Positions 39,249 to 48,788 of a DNA stretch of 64,000 bases are shown here, piece after piece (position 1 is the stretch's first letter; each line of letters begins with the position of its first letter). The stretch lies in assembly GCA_018825305.1 (NCBI GenBank), contig JAHJEO010000019.1, positions 1-64,000 on the forward strand. Direction: 5' to 3'. The DNA comes from Gammaproteobacteria bacterium. GTDB lineage: Bacteria > Pseudomonadota > Gammaproteobacteria > Burkholderiales > Rhodocyclaceae. Both the position numbers and the translations under genes were made by a program. The notes under the pieces are model-generated. The model made no database searches. It was not told the origin of the DNA and saw only the letters and a list, made by a program, of their open reading frames with translations.

Positions 39249-40223
39249 ATGGCTACCATTCATTCCCGCATCACCGGCACTGGCAGCTATCTGCCAGGAA
39301 AGCCGGTCACCAACCCGGAACTGATTGCGGCGCACAATCTCGAATCTTCCGATGAGTGGATCGTCGAGCGTACCGGCATACGCGCCCGCCATCTGGCGCC
39401 CACCGGCGTCGCGGCGAGCGATCTGGCTTTCGAGGCCTGCAAGCGTGCGCTGGAAGCTGCCGGGCGGCCAGCCGGCGACGTCGATCTAATCATCGTCGCC
39501 ACATCGACACCGGATTACGTTTTCCCCAGTACGGCGGCGCTGCTGCAAGCCAAACTGGGCATCGGCAACGGCGGCGTGGCCTTCGACCTGCAGGCGGTGT
39601 GCAGCGGCTTCGTCTATGCGCTGGCCGTGGCCGACAAGTTCATCCGTTCCGGTTCACACAAGTGTGCGCTGGTCATTGGTGCCGAGGTTTTCTCGCGTAT
39701 TCTCGACTGGAAGGATCGCGGCACCTGCGTGCTGTTCGGCGACGGTGCCGGCGCGGTGGTGCTGGAAGCGTCGAAGACGCCCGGTATCCTCGCCACTGCT
39801 TTGCACGCCGATGGCAGCCATCACGGCATACTGTCCGTGCCGGGTCAGGTCTGCGGCGGCAAGGTGATCGGTGACCCCTTCCTGCGCATGGATGGCCAGG
39901 CGGTGTTCAAGTTCGCGGTCAAGGTGCTGGCCGACGTTGCTCGCGAGGTGCTCGATGCTGCCAACATGACGGCCGATCAACTCGACTGGCTGATTCCGCA
40001 TCAGGCCAACGTGCGCATACTGCAATCAACCGCAAAGAAACTGCACGTGCCGGCGGAGAAATGCGTTGTCACGGTGGATCATCACGGCAACACCTCGGCC
40101 GCCTCGATTCCCCTTGCGCTCGATGAGGTTGTCCGTTCCGGAAAAGTCGGCGCTGGCGACACGGTGCTGCTTGAGGGCGTTGGCGGCGGTTTCACATGGG
40201 GCGCCGCCTTGCTCAAACTCTGA
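39249..40223 (+). CDS. fabH: 3-oxoacyl-ACP synthase III
   Basis: The 324-residue ketoacyl synthase starts fatty-acid synthesis from acetyl-CoA and malonyl-ACP. The catalytic triad is Cys118 ([10 protein letters not shown]), His251 (IPHQANVRI) and Asn281 (HHGNTSAAS). The C-terminal [15 protein letters not shown] is typical. Residues 299-306 (KVGAGDTV) are encoded by a strong copy of the dispersed repeat at a position where the family has a similar KxGD turn. The 3' end overlaps the region before fabD, whose ATG follows after 14 bases. Confidence 0.97.
   Translation: MATIHSRITGTGSYLPGKPVTNPELIAAHNLESSDEWIVERTGIRARHLAPTGVAASDLAFEACKRALEAAGRPAGDVDLIIVATSTPDYVFPSTAALLQAKLGIGNGGVAFDLQAVCSGFVYALAVADKFIRSGSHKCALVIGAEVFSRILDWKDRGTCVLFGDGAGAVVLEASKTPGILATALHADGSHHGILSVPGQVCGGKVIGDPFLRMDGQAVFKFAVKVLADVAREVLDAANMTADQLDWLIPHQANVRILQSTAKKLHVPAEKCVVTVDHHGNTSAASIPLALDEVVRSGKVGAGDTVLLEGVGGGFTWGAALLKL
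40142..40164 (+). repeat. dispersed 24-bp repeat, copy 7 (in fabH)
   Basis: AAAAGTCGGCGCTGGCG followed by AC and ACGG. It is in the sense orientation of fabH, read as KVGAGDT. Its match lies over a conserved part of the enzyme. Confidence 0.75.
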
Positions 40224-40237
40224 TTTCGGACAACAAC

Positions 40238-41170
40238 ATGAAATTTGCATTTGTTTTTCCCGGGCAGGGGTCCCAGTCGCTAGGGATGATGTCCGCCTAC
40301 GGCGACACCCCGGTCATCCGTGCCACTTTCGACGAGGCCTCGCAGGTGCTCGGCCGCGACCTCTGGCAACTGGTGGCGGAAGGGCCGGCCGAAGCCCTGT
40401 CGCAGACCGTCAATACCCAGCCGCTGATGCTGACAGCAGGAATCGCGGTCTGGCGTTTGTGGCAGGAAAAAGGCGGACCCATACCGGTCATGGTTGCAGG
40501 ACACAGCCTCGGCGAGTACTCGGCCCTGGTCGCCGCCGGCGTACTCGAGTTGAAAGATGCCGTGCCGCTGGTCGAATTGCGCGCCAAGGCGATGCAGGAT
40601 GCCGTGCCGGCAGGCGAGGGGGCCATGGCGGCCATCCTCGGCATGGATGCCGAGATGGTGAAGGCCATTTGCGCCGAAGCAGCGCAGGGCCAGGCCGTGC
40701 AGGCCGTCAATTTCAATTCGCCGGAACAGACGGTGATCGCCGGCCACAAGGCGGCGGTAGAGCGCGCCGCGGAAGGTTGCAAGGCCAAGGGTGCAAAGCG
40801 TGCCGTGATGCTGCCGGTGTCCGCACCGTTCCATTCTTCGCTGATGCAACCGGCGGCTGAAAAGCTCAAGGCAGCCATGGCTGGACTGAGTTTCCAGGCG
40901 CCTCAGATTCCCGTGCTGAACAACGTCGATGTCGCCGGCGAAGTTGCTCCCGACGCCATCAAGGCGGCGCTGGTACGCCAGGCGGCGGCCCCCGTGCGCT
41001 GGGTCGAGATCATGCGGGCGATGCAGGCCGGTGGCGTTAGCCACGTCTTCGAGTGCGGCCCCGGCAAGGTACTCGCCGGGCTGACCAAGCGTTGCGCCGA
41101 GGGTCTGGCTGGTGGCGCGATGAATGATCTTGCCGGCGTCGAAGCGACGCTGGCCGCGGTGAAAGGTTAA
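40238..41170 (+). CDS. fabD: malonyl-CoA-ACP transacylase
   Basis: The 310-residue acyltransferase loads malonate on ACP. The catalytic serine is Ser90 in VAGHSLGEYSALVAAG and the histidine lies in PVSAPFHSSLM; Gln10 of PGQGSQ belongs to the oxyanion region. The ATG at 40238, after GGACAAC, matches the family start MKFAFVFPGQGSQ. Four bases separate its stop from fabG. Confidence 0.96.
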   Translation: MKFAFVFPGQGSQSLGMMSAYGDTPVIRATFDEASQVLGRDLWQLVAEGPAEALSQTVNTQPLMLTAGIAVWRLWQEKGGPIPVMVAGHSLGEYSALVAAGVLELKDAVPLVELRAKAMQDAVPAGEGAMAAILGMDAEMVKAICAEAAQGQAVQAVNFNSPEQTVIAGHKAAVERAAEGCKAKGAKRAVMLPVSAPFHSSLMQPAAEKLKAAMAGLSFQAPQIPVLNNVDVAGEVAPDAIKAALVRQAAAPVRWVEIMRAMQAGGVSHVFECGPGKVLAGLTKRCAEGLAGGAMNDLAGVEATLAAVKG

Positions 41171-41174
41171 GCAG

Positions 41175-41915
41175 ATGTTGAAAGGACAGATCGCGCTGGT
41201 CACAGGCGCTTCACGCGGCATCGGCCGTGCCATTGCACTGGAACTCGGCGCCCAAGGTGCCACGGTGATTGGCACCGCCACCTCGGAAGCGGGCGCGGCG
41301 GACATTCAGAACGGGCTGGATTCCGCCGGTGTAACCGGCCTCGGCGCGGTGCTCAACGTGACGGATAGTGCCGCCTGCGAAGCGTTGCTCGGCGACATCG
41401 AGAAGCGCTTCGGCTCGGTGTCGATTCTGGTCAACAACGCCGGCATCACCCGCGACAACCTCGCTATGCGCATGAAGGACGATGAGTGGGATGCCGTCAT
41501 CGACACCAACCTCAAGGCCGTGTTCCGCATGTCCAAGCTAGTGATGCGACCGATGATGAAGGCGCGCTTCGGCCGCATCATCAACATCACATCGGTGGTA
41601 GGCAGCGCCGGCAATCCCGGCCAGGCCAACTACGCCGCGGCCAAGGCCGGCGTCGCCGGCATGACGCGGGCTCTGGCGCAGGAACTCGGCAGCCGCAACA
41701 TCACGGTCAATTGCGTGGCGCCGGGCTTCATCGATACCGACATGACCAAGTCGCTGGCGGACGAGCAACGCGGCGCGCTGCTCAAGCAGATCCCGCTGGC
41801 GCGACTCGGCCAACCCGAGGAGGTCGCGTTTGCAGTCGCATTCCTCGCCAATCCCCGCGCCGGCTATGTCAGCGGAGCGACACTGCATGTCAATGGCGGC
41901 ATGTACATGGCCTGA
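41175..41915 (+). CDS. fabG: 3-oxoacyl-ACP reductase
   Basis: The 246-residue short-chain dehydrogenase reduces 3-oxoacyl-ACP with NADPH. The nucleotide-binding motif is TGASRGIGRAIA, NNAGITRDN follows, and the catalytic Ser, Tyr and Lys are in NITSVVGSAGNPGQANYAAAKAG. The C-terminal ATLHVNGGMYMA is typical of FabG. An 84-base gap before acpP contains AT-rich sequence with TAAAAT (41948-41953), a possible extra promoter for the highly expressed acyl carrier protein. Confidence 0.97.
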   Translation: MLKGQIALVTGASRGIGRAIALELGAQGATVIGTATSEAGAADIQNGLDSAGVTGLGAVLNVTDSAACEALLGDIEKRFGSVSILVNNAGITRDNLAMRMKDDEWDAVIDTNLKAVFRMSKLVMRPMMKARFGRIINITSVVGSAGNPGQANYAAAKAGVAGMTRALAQELGSRNITVNCVAPGFIDTDMTKSLADEQRGALLKQIPLARLGQPEEVAFAVAFLANPRAGYVSGATLHVNGGMYMA

Positions 41916-41999
41916 TGCACCGGCAACGGCAGTCATCGGGATTTTGCTAAAATAAAGAAGTTTTTCTCACACACACCCGTATCAGGGAAGGAGCACGCA

Positions 42000-42236
42000 A
42001 TGGAGAACCTCGAACAACGCGTCAAGAAGATCGTCGCCGAGCAATTGGGCGTCAATGAAGCCGACATCAAGAACGAGTCGTCCTTCGTCGACGATCTGGG
42101 CGCGGATTCTCTGGATACTGTCGAACTGGTCATGGCGCTCGAAGAAGAATTCGAGTGCGAGATTCCGGACGAGGATGCCGAGAAGATCACGACGGTTCAG
42201 CAGGCCATCGACTACGTCAAGGCCCACCTGAAGTAA
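42000..42236 (+). CDS. acpP: acyl carrier protein
   Basis: The 78-residue acidic carrier holds growing acyl chains on the phosphopantetheine attached to Ser37 in [20 protein letters not shown] lies just upstream of the ATG. It sits between fabG and fabF as in most proteobacteria; the holo form would be made by the AcpS encoded at 56987. Confidence 0.98.
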   Translation: MENLEQRVKKIVAEQLGVNEADIKNESSFVDDLGADSLDTVELVMALEEEFECEIPDEDAEKITTVQQAIDYVKAHLK

Positions 42237-42261
42237 CACTTTTCCCGATTCGGAGAGTACC

Positions 42262-43494
42262 TTGTCGCGCCGTAGAGTCGTTGTCACTGGCCTCGGGGCC
42301 ATATCCCCGGTTGGCAATACCATAGCCGAAGCCTGGGCCAATATCATTGCCGGCAAGAGCGGCATCGGCGCCATCACGCGCTACGATGCCTCTGCCCACA
42401 AGGTGCAAATTGCCGGCGAAGTGAAGGGCTTCGATATCGCGACTTACCTGTCGCCCAAGGAAGCCCGCCGCATGGATATCTTCATCCATTACGGCATGGC
42501 GGCGGGGATCCAGGCAATCCGGGATTCCGGACTGGAGGTCACTCCCGAGAACGCGGAGCGAATCGGCGTCAATATCGGCTCCGGCATCGGTGGCCTGCCG
42601 ATGATCGAGTCAACGCATGACGACTATCTCGGTGGCGGACCGCGCAAGATTTCGCCTTTCTTCATTCCGGGAACAATCATCAACATGATTTCGGGCAACC
42701 TCTCGATCATGTTCGGACTCAAGGGCCCGAATCTAGCCGTGGTGACGGCCTGCACGACGGGTTTGCACGCCATCGGCACCGGTTTTCGCACCATTCAGTA
42801 TGGCGATGCCGACGTAATGGTCTGCGGCGGCGCCGAATCGACGGTGACTCCCCTGGCCATTGGCGGCTTCGCCTCGGCACAGGCGCTCTCCACCCGCAAT
42901 GACGATCCGGCGACGGCCAGCCGCCCGTGGGATACGGGGCGTGATGGCTTTGTTCTCGGCGAGGGCGCCGGCGTGCTGGTGCTGGAGGAATACGAGCATG
43001 CGATGAAACGCGGTGCCCGCATCTACGCAGAACTTGCCGGTTTCGGCATGAGCGGCGACGCCTATCACATGACGGCGCCGAGCACCGATGGCCCCTGCCG
43101 CAGCATGAAGAACGCACTGAAGGATGCGAATGTCAACGCTGACGAGGTGCAGTACATCAATGCCCACGGCACTTCGACTCCGCTTGGCGATAAAAACGAA
43201 ACCGAGGCCATCAAGCTGGCTTTGGGCGATGCTGCCCGGAAACTGGTGGTGAATTCGACCAAATCGATGACCGGCCATCTTCTTGGCGGCGCAGGCGGAC
43301 TCGAATCCGCGCTGACCGTGCTGGCTATCCATCATCAGGTGTCGCCGCCGACGATCAACATCTTCGAGCAGGATCCGGAGTGTGATCTGGATTATTGCGC
43401 CAACACCGCACGGCAGATGAAAATCGACGTCGCCGTCAAGAACAACTTCGGTTTCGGTGGCACCAACGGCACGCTGGTCTTCCGGAAAGCCTGA
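42262..43494 (+). CDS. fabF: 3-oxoacyl-ACP synthase II
   Basis: The 410-residue condensing enzyme starts with a TTG at 42262 preceded by GGAGAG; MSRRRVVVTGLGAISPVGNT is the conserved N-terminus. The active site Cys is in VVTACTTGLHAIG, with the two histidines in NAHGTSTPLGD and STKSMTGHLLGGAGG, and the lysine in the same segment. It elongates acyl-ACP, notably C16:1 to C18:1. Confidence 0.97.
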   Translation: MSRRRVVVTGLGAISPVGNTIAEAWANIIAGKSGIGAITRYDASAHKVQIAGEVKGFDIATYLSPKEARRMDIFIHYGMAAGIQAIRDSGLEVTPENAERIGVNIGSGIGGLPMIESTHDDYLGGGPRKISPFFIPGTIINMISGNLSIMFGLKGPNLAVVTACTTGLHAIGTGFRTIQYGDADVMVCGGAESTVTPLAIGGFASAQALSTRNDDPATASRPWDTGRDGFVLGEGAGVLVLEEYEHAMKRGARIYAELAGFGMSGDAYHMTAPSTDGPCRSMKNALKDANVNADEVQYINAHGTSTPLGDKNETEAIKLALGDAARKLVVNSTKSMTGHLLGGAGGLESALTVLAIHHQVSPPTINIFEQDPECDLDYCANTARQMKIDVAVKNNFGFGGTNGTLVFRKA

Positions 43495-43506
43495 TACGGT
43501 GGAGCA

Positions 43507-43923
43507 GTGCAACCGCCCGTGACGATACCGTTGCGGCCGTCGCGCCTGATGCTGCTGGTACAAGGCTCGGCGCATTGCTTCGTACTGCTGCTGGTGTGGA
43601 TGGTCACGCCAGTCCCATTGTTTGGATGGTTGCTGGCTGTCGCCGTCGCTGTTTCAGCCCTGACGTCCTTGTGGCGGTATCGCCACCCCGTTGCGACAGC
43701 ACTGCATCTCGGAAAGGCCGGCGTGATGGAGGTCGAGACCGTCGCCGGCAACCGCGACACAGCCACCGTTCTGCTGCAAACGACGGTTCTGCCAGGGTTG
43801 ATCGTCCTGCTGCTACGCCTGGGTGGCCGCACTACCGCACTGTCCCTGCCAACCGACGCCATGGGAACCGAAGCCCATCGCCAGTTGCGCCTGTGGCTGC
43901 GATGGCAGGTGGTATCGTCATAG
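43507..43923 (+). CDS. YgfX-like small membrane protein
   Basis: The 138-residue protein has two adjacent membrane helices (about 16-35 and 38-57) followed by a soluble domain ending LLLRLGGRTTALSLPTDAMG and HRQLRLWLRWQ, the pattern of E. coli YgfX/CptA. In E. coli YgfX is linked to SdhE and was proposed as a toxin affecting FtsZ/MreB; no sdhE is next to this copy. The GTG at 43507 has GGAG at 43500. It begins 12 bases after fabF. Confidence 0.72.
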   Translation: MQPPVTIPLRPSRLMLLVQGSAHCFVLLLVWMVTPVPLFGWLLAVAVAVSALTSLWRYRHPVATALHLGKAGVMEVETVAGNRDTATVLLQTTVLPGLIVLLLRLGGRTTALSLPTDAMGTEAHRQLRLWLRWQVVSS

Positions 43924-43933
43924 AGTGCCACCC

Positions 43934-44902
43934 ATGAACCAGACGCCAGAAGACACCCTGCAGGACAGCATCCAGCGGCAACGCCAGTCGCTGATGGCTA
44001 TGCTCAAAGATCCGATGCAGCAACTAGCCAATGACTGCGCGCGGGTATGGAGCGACAGACAGGCCCTTAATGGGCCGCTCGCAATCGCCATCGAAAATCT
44101 CTCCTATTGCAAACACCTCTACGTCATTGACAGCAGCTTTGTCCAGATCAGCGACAACGTGGCACACGGTCAATTGCTGGGTGGCTTCGGCCGCAACCGT
44201 AGCGACCGGCCATATCTCAAAGCTATCGACGCTGATTCAACCCTTGTGTTGTCGGATGCCTACATCAGCCTGAAGGAGCGCCGGCCTTCGCTAACCGCGC
44301 TGCAGGTCGTGCGCAACGGGGACGGCACGATACTGGGCTATATCGGTGCCTATTTTGGCCTGCGCGACCTGCCGCTGACGCGCACCCTGTATGCCGAACC
44401 GCGCTACTGGCGGCAGATCAAGGGTGATCCGTCGATTCGCGGCACCGTCTTTCACCAGAACCGCAGCGACAGCGACATGGATCGGCAACTCGATACCGTG
44501 CTGGGCGTGGTGGCTGAGCTCATGCTCTATCACGGTGTATTCCATGTGATGCTGCATTTCTCGAGCAGTCGGGCCGTCATCTGGCTGTTTAGCGATCCTT
44601 ATCGCTACCGCCTGCTCGATATCGACGCCCTGGTCGATCCCGATACCTGCCTGGCCTATCCGCGTCAACCCTATCCGGCCGATGCGCTGATTCCGGAAGA
44701 TCGGCTGCGCGAGGTACTCGACAATTTCCGCGCCTTGCGCCTGATGGACGACATGTTTTATCTGCGCTCGGGTACGGTCAATGTCTTCAACGGCATCGTC
44801 GGCCTGACCTTCTCGTGCGATGGTTCGCACTACATTCCCTACGAGGAGTTTCTCGCCATGGACACCGATTTCTGGATCGGTGCCGGGCAGGGCAGCAGCT
44901 GA
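43934..44902 (+). CDS. PDC/Cache-like sensor-domain protein
   Basis: The 322-residue protein has no obvious signal peptide or transmembrane helix. The N-terminal region (about 30-170) reads like a PDC/Cache ligand-binding domain, with HLYVIDSSFVQISDNV and YISLKERRPSLTALQVVRNGDGTILGYIGAYFGLRDLP. The rest (175-322) contains FHVMLHFSSSRAVIWLFSDPY and shows no output domain such as GGDEF or a kinase. Function unknown. It follows the ygfX-like gene by 10 bases and converges with nadB. Confidence 0.6.
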   Translation: MNQTPEDTLQDSIQRQRQSLMAMLKDPMQQLANDCARVWSDRQALNGPLAIAIENLSYCKHLYVIDSSFVQISDNVAHGQLLGGFGRNRSDRPYLKAIDADSTLVLSDAYISLKERRPSLTALQVVRNGDGTILGYIGAYFGLRDLPLTRTLYAEPRYWRQIKGDPSIRGTVFHQNRSDSDMDRQLDTVLGVVAELMLYHGVFHVMLHFSSSRAVIWLFSDPYRYRLLDIDALVDPDTCLAYPRQPYPADALIPEDRLREVLDNFRALRLMDDMFYLRSGTVNVFNGIVGLTFSCDGSHYIPYEEFLAMDTDFWIGAGQGSS

Positions 44903-44905
44903 CGC

Positions 44906-46489
44906 CTACGGGCGTAGCACCGTATCGCGCGTCCGGGCCAGCATCTCCGGATGGTCGGCACTGAAGTGCAGGCCGCGGCTTTCCTTGCGACGCTGGGCAC
45001 TCTTGACGATCAGATGAGCCGTAAGCACCAGGTTGCGCAGTTCGATCAGGTCGTTGCTGACACGGAAGTTGGCGTAGTACTCGTCGATTTCCCGCTCGAG
45101 CAGCTTGATTCTGTGCAACGCCCGCTCAAGGCGCTTGTCGGTACGGACGATGCCGACGTAGTCCCACATGAAGCGGCGTAATTCGTCCCAATTGTGCGAG
45201 ATGACGATTTCCTCGTCGGCATCGGTGACGCGGCTCTCGTCCCACTGCGGCAGCTTTGGCAACTTGACCGGCTTTTCATCGAGGACATGACGGGCGGCGG
45301 ACTCGGCAAAAACCACGCATTCGAGCAATGAATTGCTGGCCAGGCGATTGGCTCCGTGCAGCCCGGTGCAGGCGGTTTCGCCTATCGCATAAAGGCCCGG
45401 CAGGTCGGTACGGGCATCGAGATCAACCACCACCCCGCCGCAGGTATAGTGGGCCGCGGGTACAACCGGAATTGGCTCGCGGGCGATGTCAATACCCAGT
45501 TCGCGGCAGCGGGCGTGGATGTTGGGGAAATGTGTGCGCAGGAATCCTTCACCCTTGTGCGTCATGTCGAGGAAGACGCAATCGATGCCGTGGCGTTTGA
45601 TTTCAAGGTCGATGGCGCGGGCAACGACATCTCGTGGCGCCAGTTCGGCGCGGCCATCATGTTCCGGCATGAATCGATGGCCGTTCGGCAGACGCAGGAT
45701 GCCGCCTTCGCCGCGCATCGCCTCCGTGATCAGAAAGGACTTGGCATGGGGGTGAAACAGGCAGGTCGGGTGGAACTGGATGAACTCCATGTTAGCCACC
45801 CGGCAGCCGGCTCGCCAGGCCATGGCAATGCCGTCGCCAGTGGCTGTATCGGGATTGGTGGTGTAGATATAGACCTTGCCGGCACCGCCGGTGGCCAGGA
45901 CCGTATGTGCGGCGCCCAGAGTGAAGACCTGTTCGGTGCCCTTGTCCAGAACATAGGCACCCCAGCAGCGATCGCGGCTGCGACCGAGCTTGGCACCGGT
46001 GATGAGATCCACGACGATGTGATTTTCGAGGATCGTGATATTCGGATGGGCGCGTACCTTGCCGGTCAGCGTTTCCTGTACCGCAGCGCCCGTGGCGTCA
46101 GCGGCATGAATGATGCGGCGATGGCTGTGCCCGCCCTCGCGGGTCAGGTGAAAGCCGAAGGAGGAGTTGTCTCGCGTGAAGGGGACGCCCTGGGCTATCA
46201 GCCAATCAATGGCCGCATGACTGTGCTCGACGACAAACCGCGTTGCCGCCGGATCGCAAAGCCCGCCGCCCGCGGTGTAGGTGTCCTGAATGTGCGCTTC
46301 GATGGAATCGGTGCTGTCGAGTACGCCGGCAATGCCTCCCTGTGCCCACGCCGTCGCCGTATCGTCGAGCGCACGCTTGGTGACGATCGCAACGCGGTGC
46401 GTATCCGCCAGTCGTAGTGCCGATGCCTGGCCAGCCAGGCCGCTACCGATGACAAGGACGTCGAACTGACGCAGGAAATCCGCTTTCAT
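44906..46489 (-). CDS. nadB: L-aspartate oxidase
   Basis: The 527-residue flavoprotein oxidises L-aspartate to iminoaspartate, the first step of de novo NAD synthesis (with NadA). FAD-binding begins [50 protein letters not shown] and [26 protein letters not shown] are conserved in NadB and succinate dehydrogenase. It faces away from rpoE across about 195 bases. Only three bases separate its stop from that of the convergent sensor-domain gene. Confidence 0.96.
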   Translation of the reverse strand: MKADFLRQFDVLVIGSGLAGQASALRLADTHRVAIVTKRALDDTATAWAQGGIAGVLDSTDSIEAHIQDTYTAGGGLCDPAATRFVVEHSHAAIDWLIAQGVPFTRDNSSFGFHLTREGGHSHRRIIHAADATGAAVQETLTGKVRAHPNITILENHIVVDLITGAKLGRSRDRCWGAYVLDKGTEQVFTLGAAHTVLATGGAGKVYIYTTNPDTATGDGIAMAWRAGCRVANMEFIQFHPTCLFHPHAKSFLITEAMRGEGGILRLPNGHRFMPEHDGRAELAPRDVVARAIDLEIKRHGIDCVFLDMTHKGEGFLRTHFPNIHARCRELGIDIAREPIPVVPAAHYTCGGVVVDLDARTDLPGLYAIGETACTGLHGANRLASNSLLECVVFAESAARHVLDEKPVKLPKLPQWDESRVTDADEEIVISHNWDELRRFMWDYVGIVRTDKRLERALHRIKLLEREIDEYYANFRVSNDLIELRNLVLTAHLIVKSAQRRKESRGLHFSADHPEMLARTRDTVLRP

Positions 46490-46528
46490 TCTGCGTTCGA
46501 CTATATCACGGCACTTCGGGCATTATCG

Positions 46529-46556
46529 GGAACTAAACCCCCGTGGCTTGGTCACT
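46529..46556 (+). promoter_or_regulatory. sigma-E type promoter for rpoE
   Basis: GGAACT (46529-46534) and GGTCACT (46550-46556) match the extracytoplasmic sigma factor pattern GGAACTT-N16-17-TCAAA. The site lies about 130 bases before rpoE and would make the operon self-activating. A TATACT at 46605-46610 may belong to a second, vegetative promoter. Confidence 0.6.
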
Positions 46557-46684
46557 AGCCCCAGAAGGAAGGATGTGGCGGTGATGCCAGGTACAGGCCT
46601 CGGATATACTGGAAAAGGCGCACTTTCAGTGGCGCCGCATATTCACAAGACCAGTAACCACCTGTACAGGGAAATTGCCCACCG

Positions 46685-47284
46685 ATGGGAGAGCGCGAAG
46701 CGGATCAATTGCTGGTCGAGCGCGTGCAGGCCGGTGACAAGCAGGCTTACGGGCTTCTCGTCGCCAAGTATCAGCGCAAGTTGCTGCGCCTGGTATCGAG
46801 GCTGGTGCGCGACCCGCACGAGGCGGAGGACGTGGCACAGGAAGCCTTCATCAAGGCTTACCGTGCATTGCCGAACTTCCGCGGCGACAGTGCGTTCTAC
46901 ACCTGGCTTTACCGCATCGGCGTCAATACTGCCAAGAACTGGCTGGTCGCCCATCGCAGGCGGGCGCCGACCAGTACCGGTGTCGACAGCGAGGAGGCGG
47001 AGAACTACGAAGGCGGCGATCTGTTGCGCGATGTCGATACGCCGGAGCGCCTGCTGATGTCGAAGCAGATTGCCGAGAACGTCAATCGGTCGATGGAAGG
47101 TCTGCCGGAGGAACTGAGGACAGCCATCACCTTGCGCGAGATCGATGGCCTGTCCTACGAAGAGATTGCCGACGTGATGGAATGTCCGATCGGCACGGTG
47201 AGGTCGAGAATATTCAGGGCGCGTGAAGCAATCGCACAGAAACTGAGGCCCCTGCTGGATGCGGGCGCCGATCGGAGGTGGTAA
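46685..47284 (+). CDS. rpoE: RNA polymerase sigma-E factor
   Basis: The 199-residue group IV sigma factor reads LLVAKYQRKLLRLVSRLVRD and DVAQEAFIKAYRALPNFRGDSAFYTWLYRIGVN in region 2, and TLREIDGLSYEEIADVMECPIGTVRSRIFRAR in region 4. It directs genes of the envelope stress response and is held inactive by RseA. The genes rseA, rseB, rseC and mucD follow in order and with short or overlapping junctions, the classical operon. Confidence 0.96.
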   Translation: MGEREADQLLVERVQAGDKQAYGLLVAKYQRKLLRLVSRLVRDPHEAEDVAQEAFIKAYRALPNFRGDSAFYTWLYRIGVNTAKNWLVAHRRRAPTSTGVDSEEAENYEGGDLLRDVDTPERLLMSKQIAENVNRSMEGLPEELRTAITLREIDGLSYEEIADVMECPIGTVRSRIFRAREAIAQKLRPLLDAGADRRW

Positions 47285-47286
47285 GC

Positions 47287-47814
47287 ATGAGAACCGAAAT
47301 TTCCGCGTTGCTCGACGGCGAGCTTGAAGTTCATGAGGCGAAACCGGCACTTGACGGCCTGCGCAAGGTCGAAGAACTGCGCACTGCGTGGGACGAATAT
47401 CACCTCATCGGCGCTGCGCTTCGCGGCGAGGAGCGACTGGCTACCGCCCTGACTGCGCGGGTGATGGCCGGCCTGGAACACGAAGTGACCGTACTGGCGC
47501 CACCCCGTCGCCGCACTGAAAGCTGGCAACGGCCCCTGGTTGCGCTGGTGGCTTCGCTTGCCGGCGTTGCGGTGGTCGGCTGGGTTGCGTTTGCGCCGCA
47601 ACTGTCGCCGGCCCCGGCGGGTTCGGGACATCTGGCGCTTGCAACACAGGGACAGAACGGGGTCGCCACCGCTGTTTCAGTTGCCCCGGTCGCCCGCCAT
47701 CAAATGCAGGAGTATCTCGTTGCCCATCAGGCGTATGTTTCCGGCTCACAGATAGTCGGCGGTACCCAGCATGTCCGCACGGTTGCGATTGCGGAAGGGG
47801 GCCAGCGGCGATGA
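47287..47814 (+). CDS. rseA: sigma-E anti-sigma factor RseA (MucA)
   Basis: The 175-residue anti-sigma factor has an N-terminal sigma-binding domain (MRTEISALLDGELEVHEAKP...AWDEYHLIGAALRGEE) and one membrane helix at about 82-101 (LVALVASLAGVAVVGWVAFA). A periplasmic tail follows. GGAGG at 47274 serves the ATG at 47287. RseP/DegS-type proteolysis of this protein releases sigma-E in the model systems. It overlaps rseB by 4 bases. Confidence 0.9.
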   Translation: MRTEISALLDGELEVHEAKPALDGLRKVEELRTAWDEYHLIGAALRGEERLATALTARVMAGLEHEVTVLAPPRRRTESWQRPLVALVASLAGVAVVGWVAFAPQLSPAPAGSGHLALATQGQNGVATAVSVAPVARHQMQEYLVAHQAYVSGSQIVGGTQHVRTVAIAEGGQRR

Positions 47815-48788
47815 GTCTGCGGCAGGCCATTGGGTTGTCATGGCTCGGCGGGCTATGCCTGCTGCCATTGCCGGCGGCGCAGGCGCAGGGGGATGCGCTG
47901 CAATGGATGCAGCGGGCCAGCCAGGCGGCGCAAAAGCTCAACTACACCGGAACCTTCGTCTATCGTAGCGGCGGCATCGCCGAGACATCGCGGATCACGC
48001 ACCTGGTCGATGCGGCTGGCGAAGCGGAACGCATCGAGGTGCTCGATGGCAGTCCACGCGAGGTCGTTCGCATCAACGACGAGGTCAAGTGTTACCTGCC
48101 GGAGGCCCGCATGATCATCGTCGAGCAGCGTCCGACGCGCCGCGCTTTCCCCGGCTTGTTGCCGGTGAGCTTTGGCGGTGGCATCGGTGAAAACTATGTG
48201 GTCAAGAAGGGCAACACGGGACGCGTTGCCGGGCTGGATACGCAATCCATCATGATCGAGCCGCGCGATGACCTGCGCTATGGCCACCGCTGGTGGGTGG
48301 ATTCTCAATCGGGCATGCTGGTCAAGGCGAATTTGATCGGTGAAAGCGGTGAAGCGCTGGAAACCTTCGTGTTTACAGAGTTGCGTATAGGTGGGCCGAT
48401 CAACCGCGAATCGGTTCGGGCGGGCTCTCACATAAACACTAGCGGCTGGAAGGTTCAGCAACCCAAGGCCACCGACAACCGGGCCGATGAGGATACGTGG
48501 AATTTCCGCACCGCATTGCCGGGATTTCGCAAGGTATCGGCGATGAAGCGCCAGGCGCGGGCCGATGCACCGGCCGGCTCCCACTGGGTCTTTTCCGACG
48601 GACTCGCTGCCATTTCTGTCTTCATCGACCCCATGCCCGAGTCGCCTGCCGAAACCGGACTCTTCAAGATGGGGGCCGTCAATGTTTATAAACGGCAACT
48701 TGGCGAGTTTCTCGTCGTGGTCATGGGTGATGTGCCGCATGTAGCCCTGAAACGCCTCGGTGACGGCATCGAGGCGCGCCGGAAATGA
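47811..48788 (+). CDS. rseB: sigma-E regulatory protein RseB (MucB)
   Basis: The 325-residue periplasmic protein has a signal peptide (about 1-26, cleavage near AQAQGDAL). A lipoprotein-localisation-like fold follows, containing LNYTGTFVYRSGGIAETSRITHL and AEGEAERIEVLDGSPREV-type segments in the large domain, and a small C-terminal domain. RseB binds RseA and senses misfolded outer-membrane proteins or LPS intermediates. Overlaps rseA and rseC by 4 bases each, so translation is coupled. Confidence 0.92.
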   Translation: MSLRQAIGLSWLGGLCLLPLPAAQAQGDALQWMQRASQAAQKLNYTGTFVYRSGGIAETSRITHLVDAAGEAERIEVLDGSPREVVRINDEVKCYLPEARMIIVEQRPTRRAFPGLLPVSFGGGIGENYVVKKGNTGRVAGLDTQSIMIEPRDDLRYGHRWWVDSQSGMLVKANLIGESGEALETFVFTELRIGGPINRESVRAGSHINTSGWKVQQPKATDNRADEDTWNFRTALPGFRKVSAMKRQARADAPAGSHWVFSDGLAAISVFIDPMPESPAETGLFKMGAVNVYKRQLGEFLVVVMGDVPHVALKRLGDGIEARRK

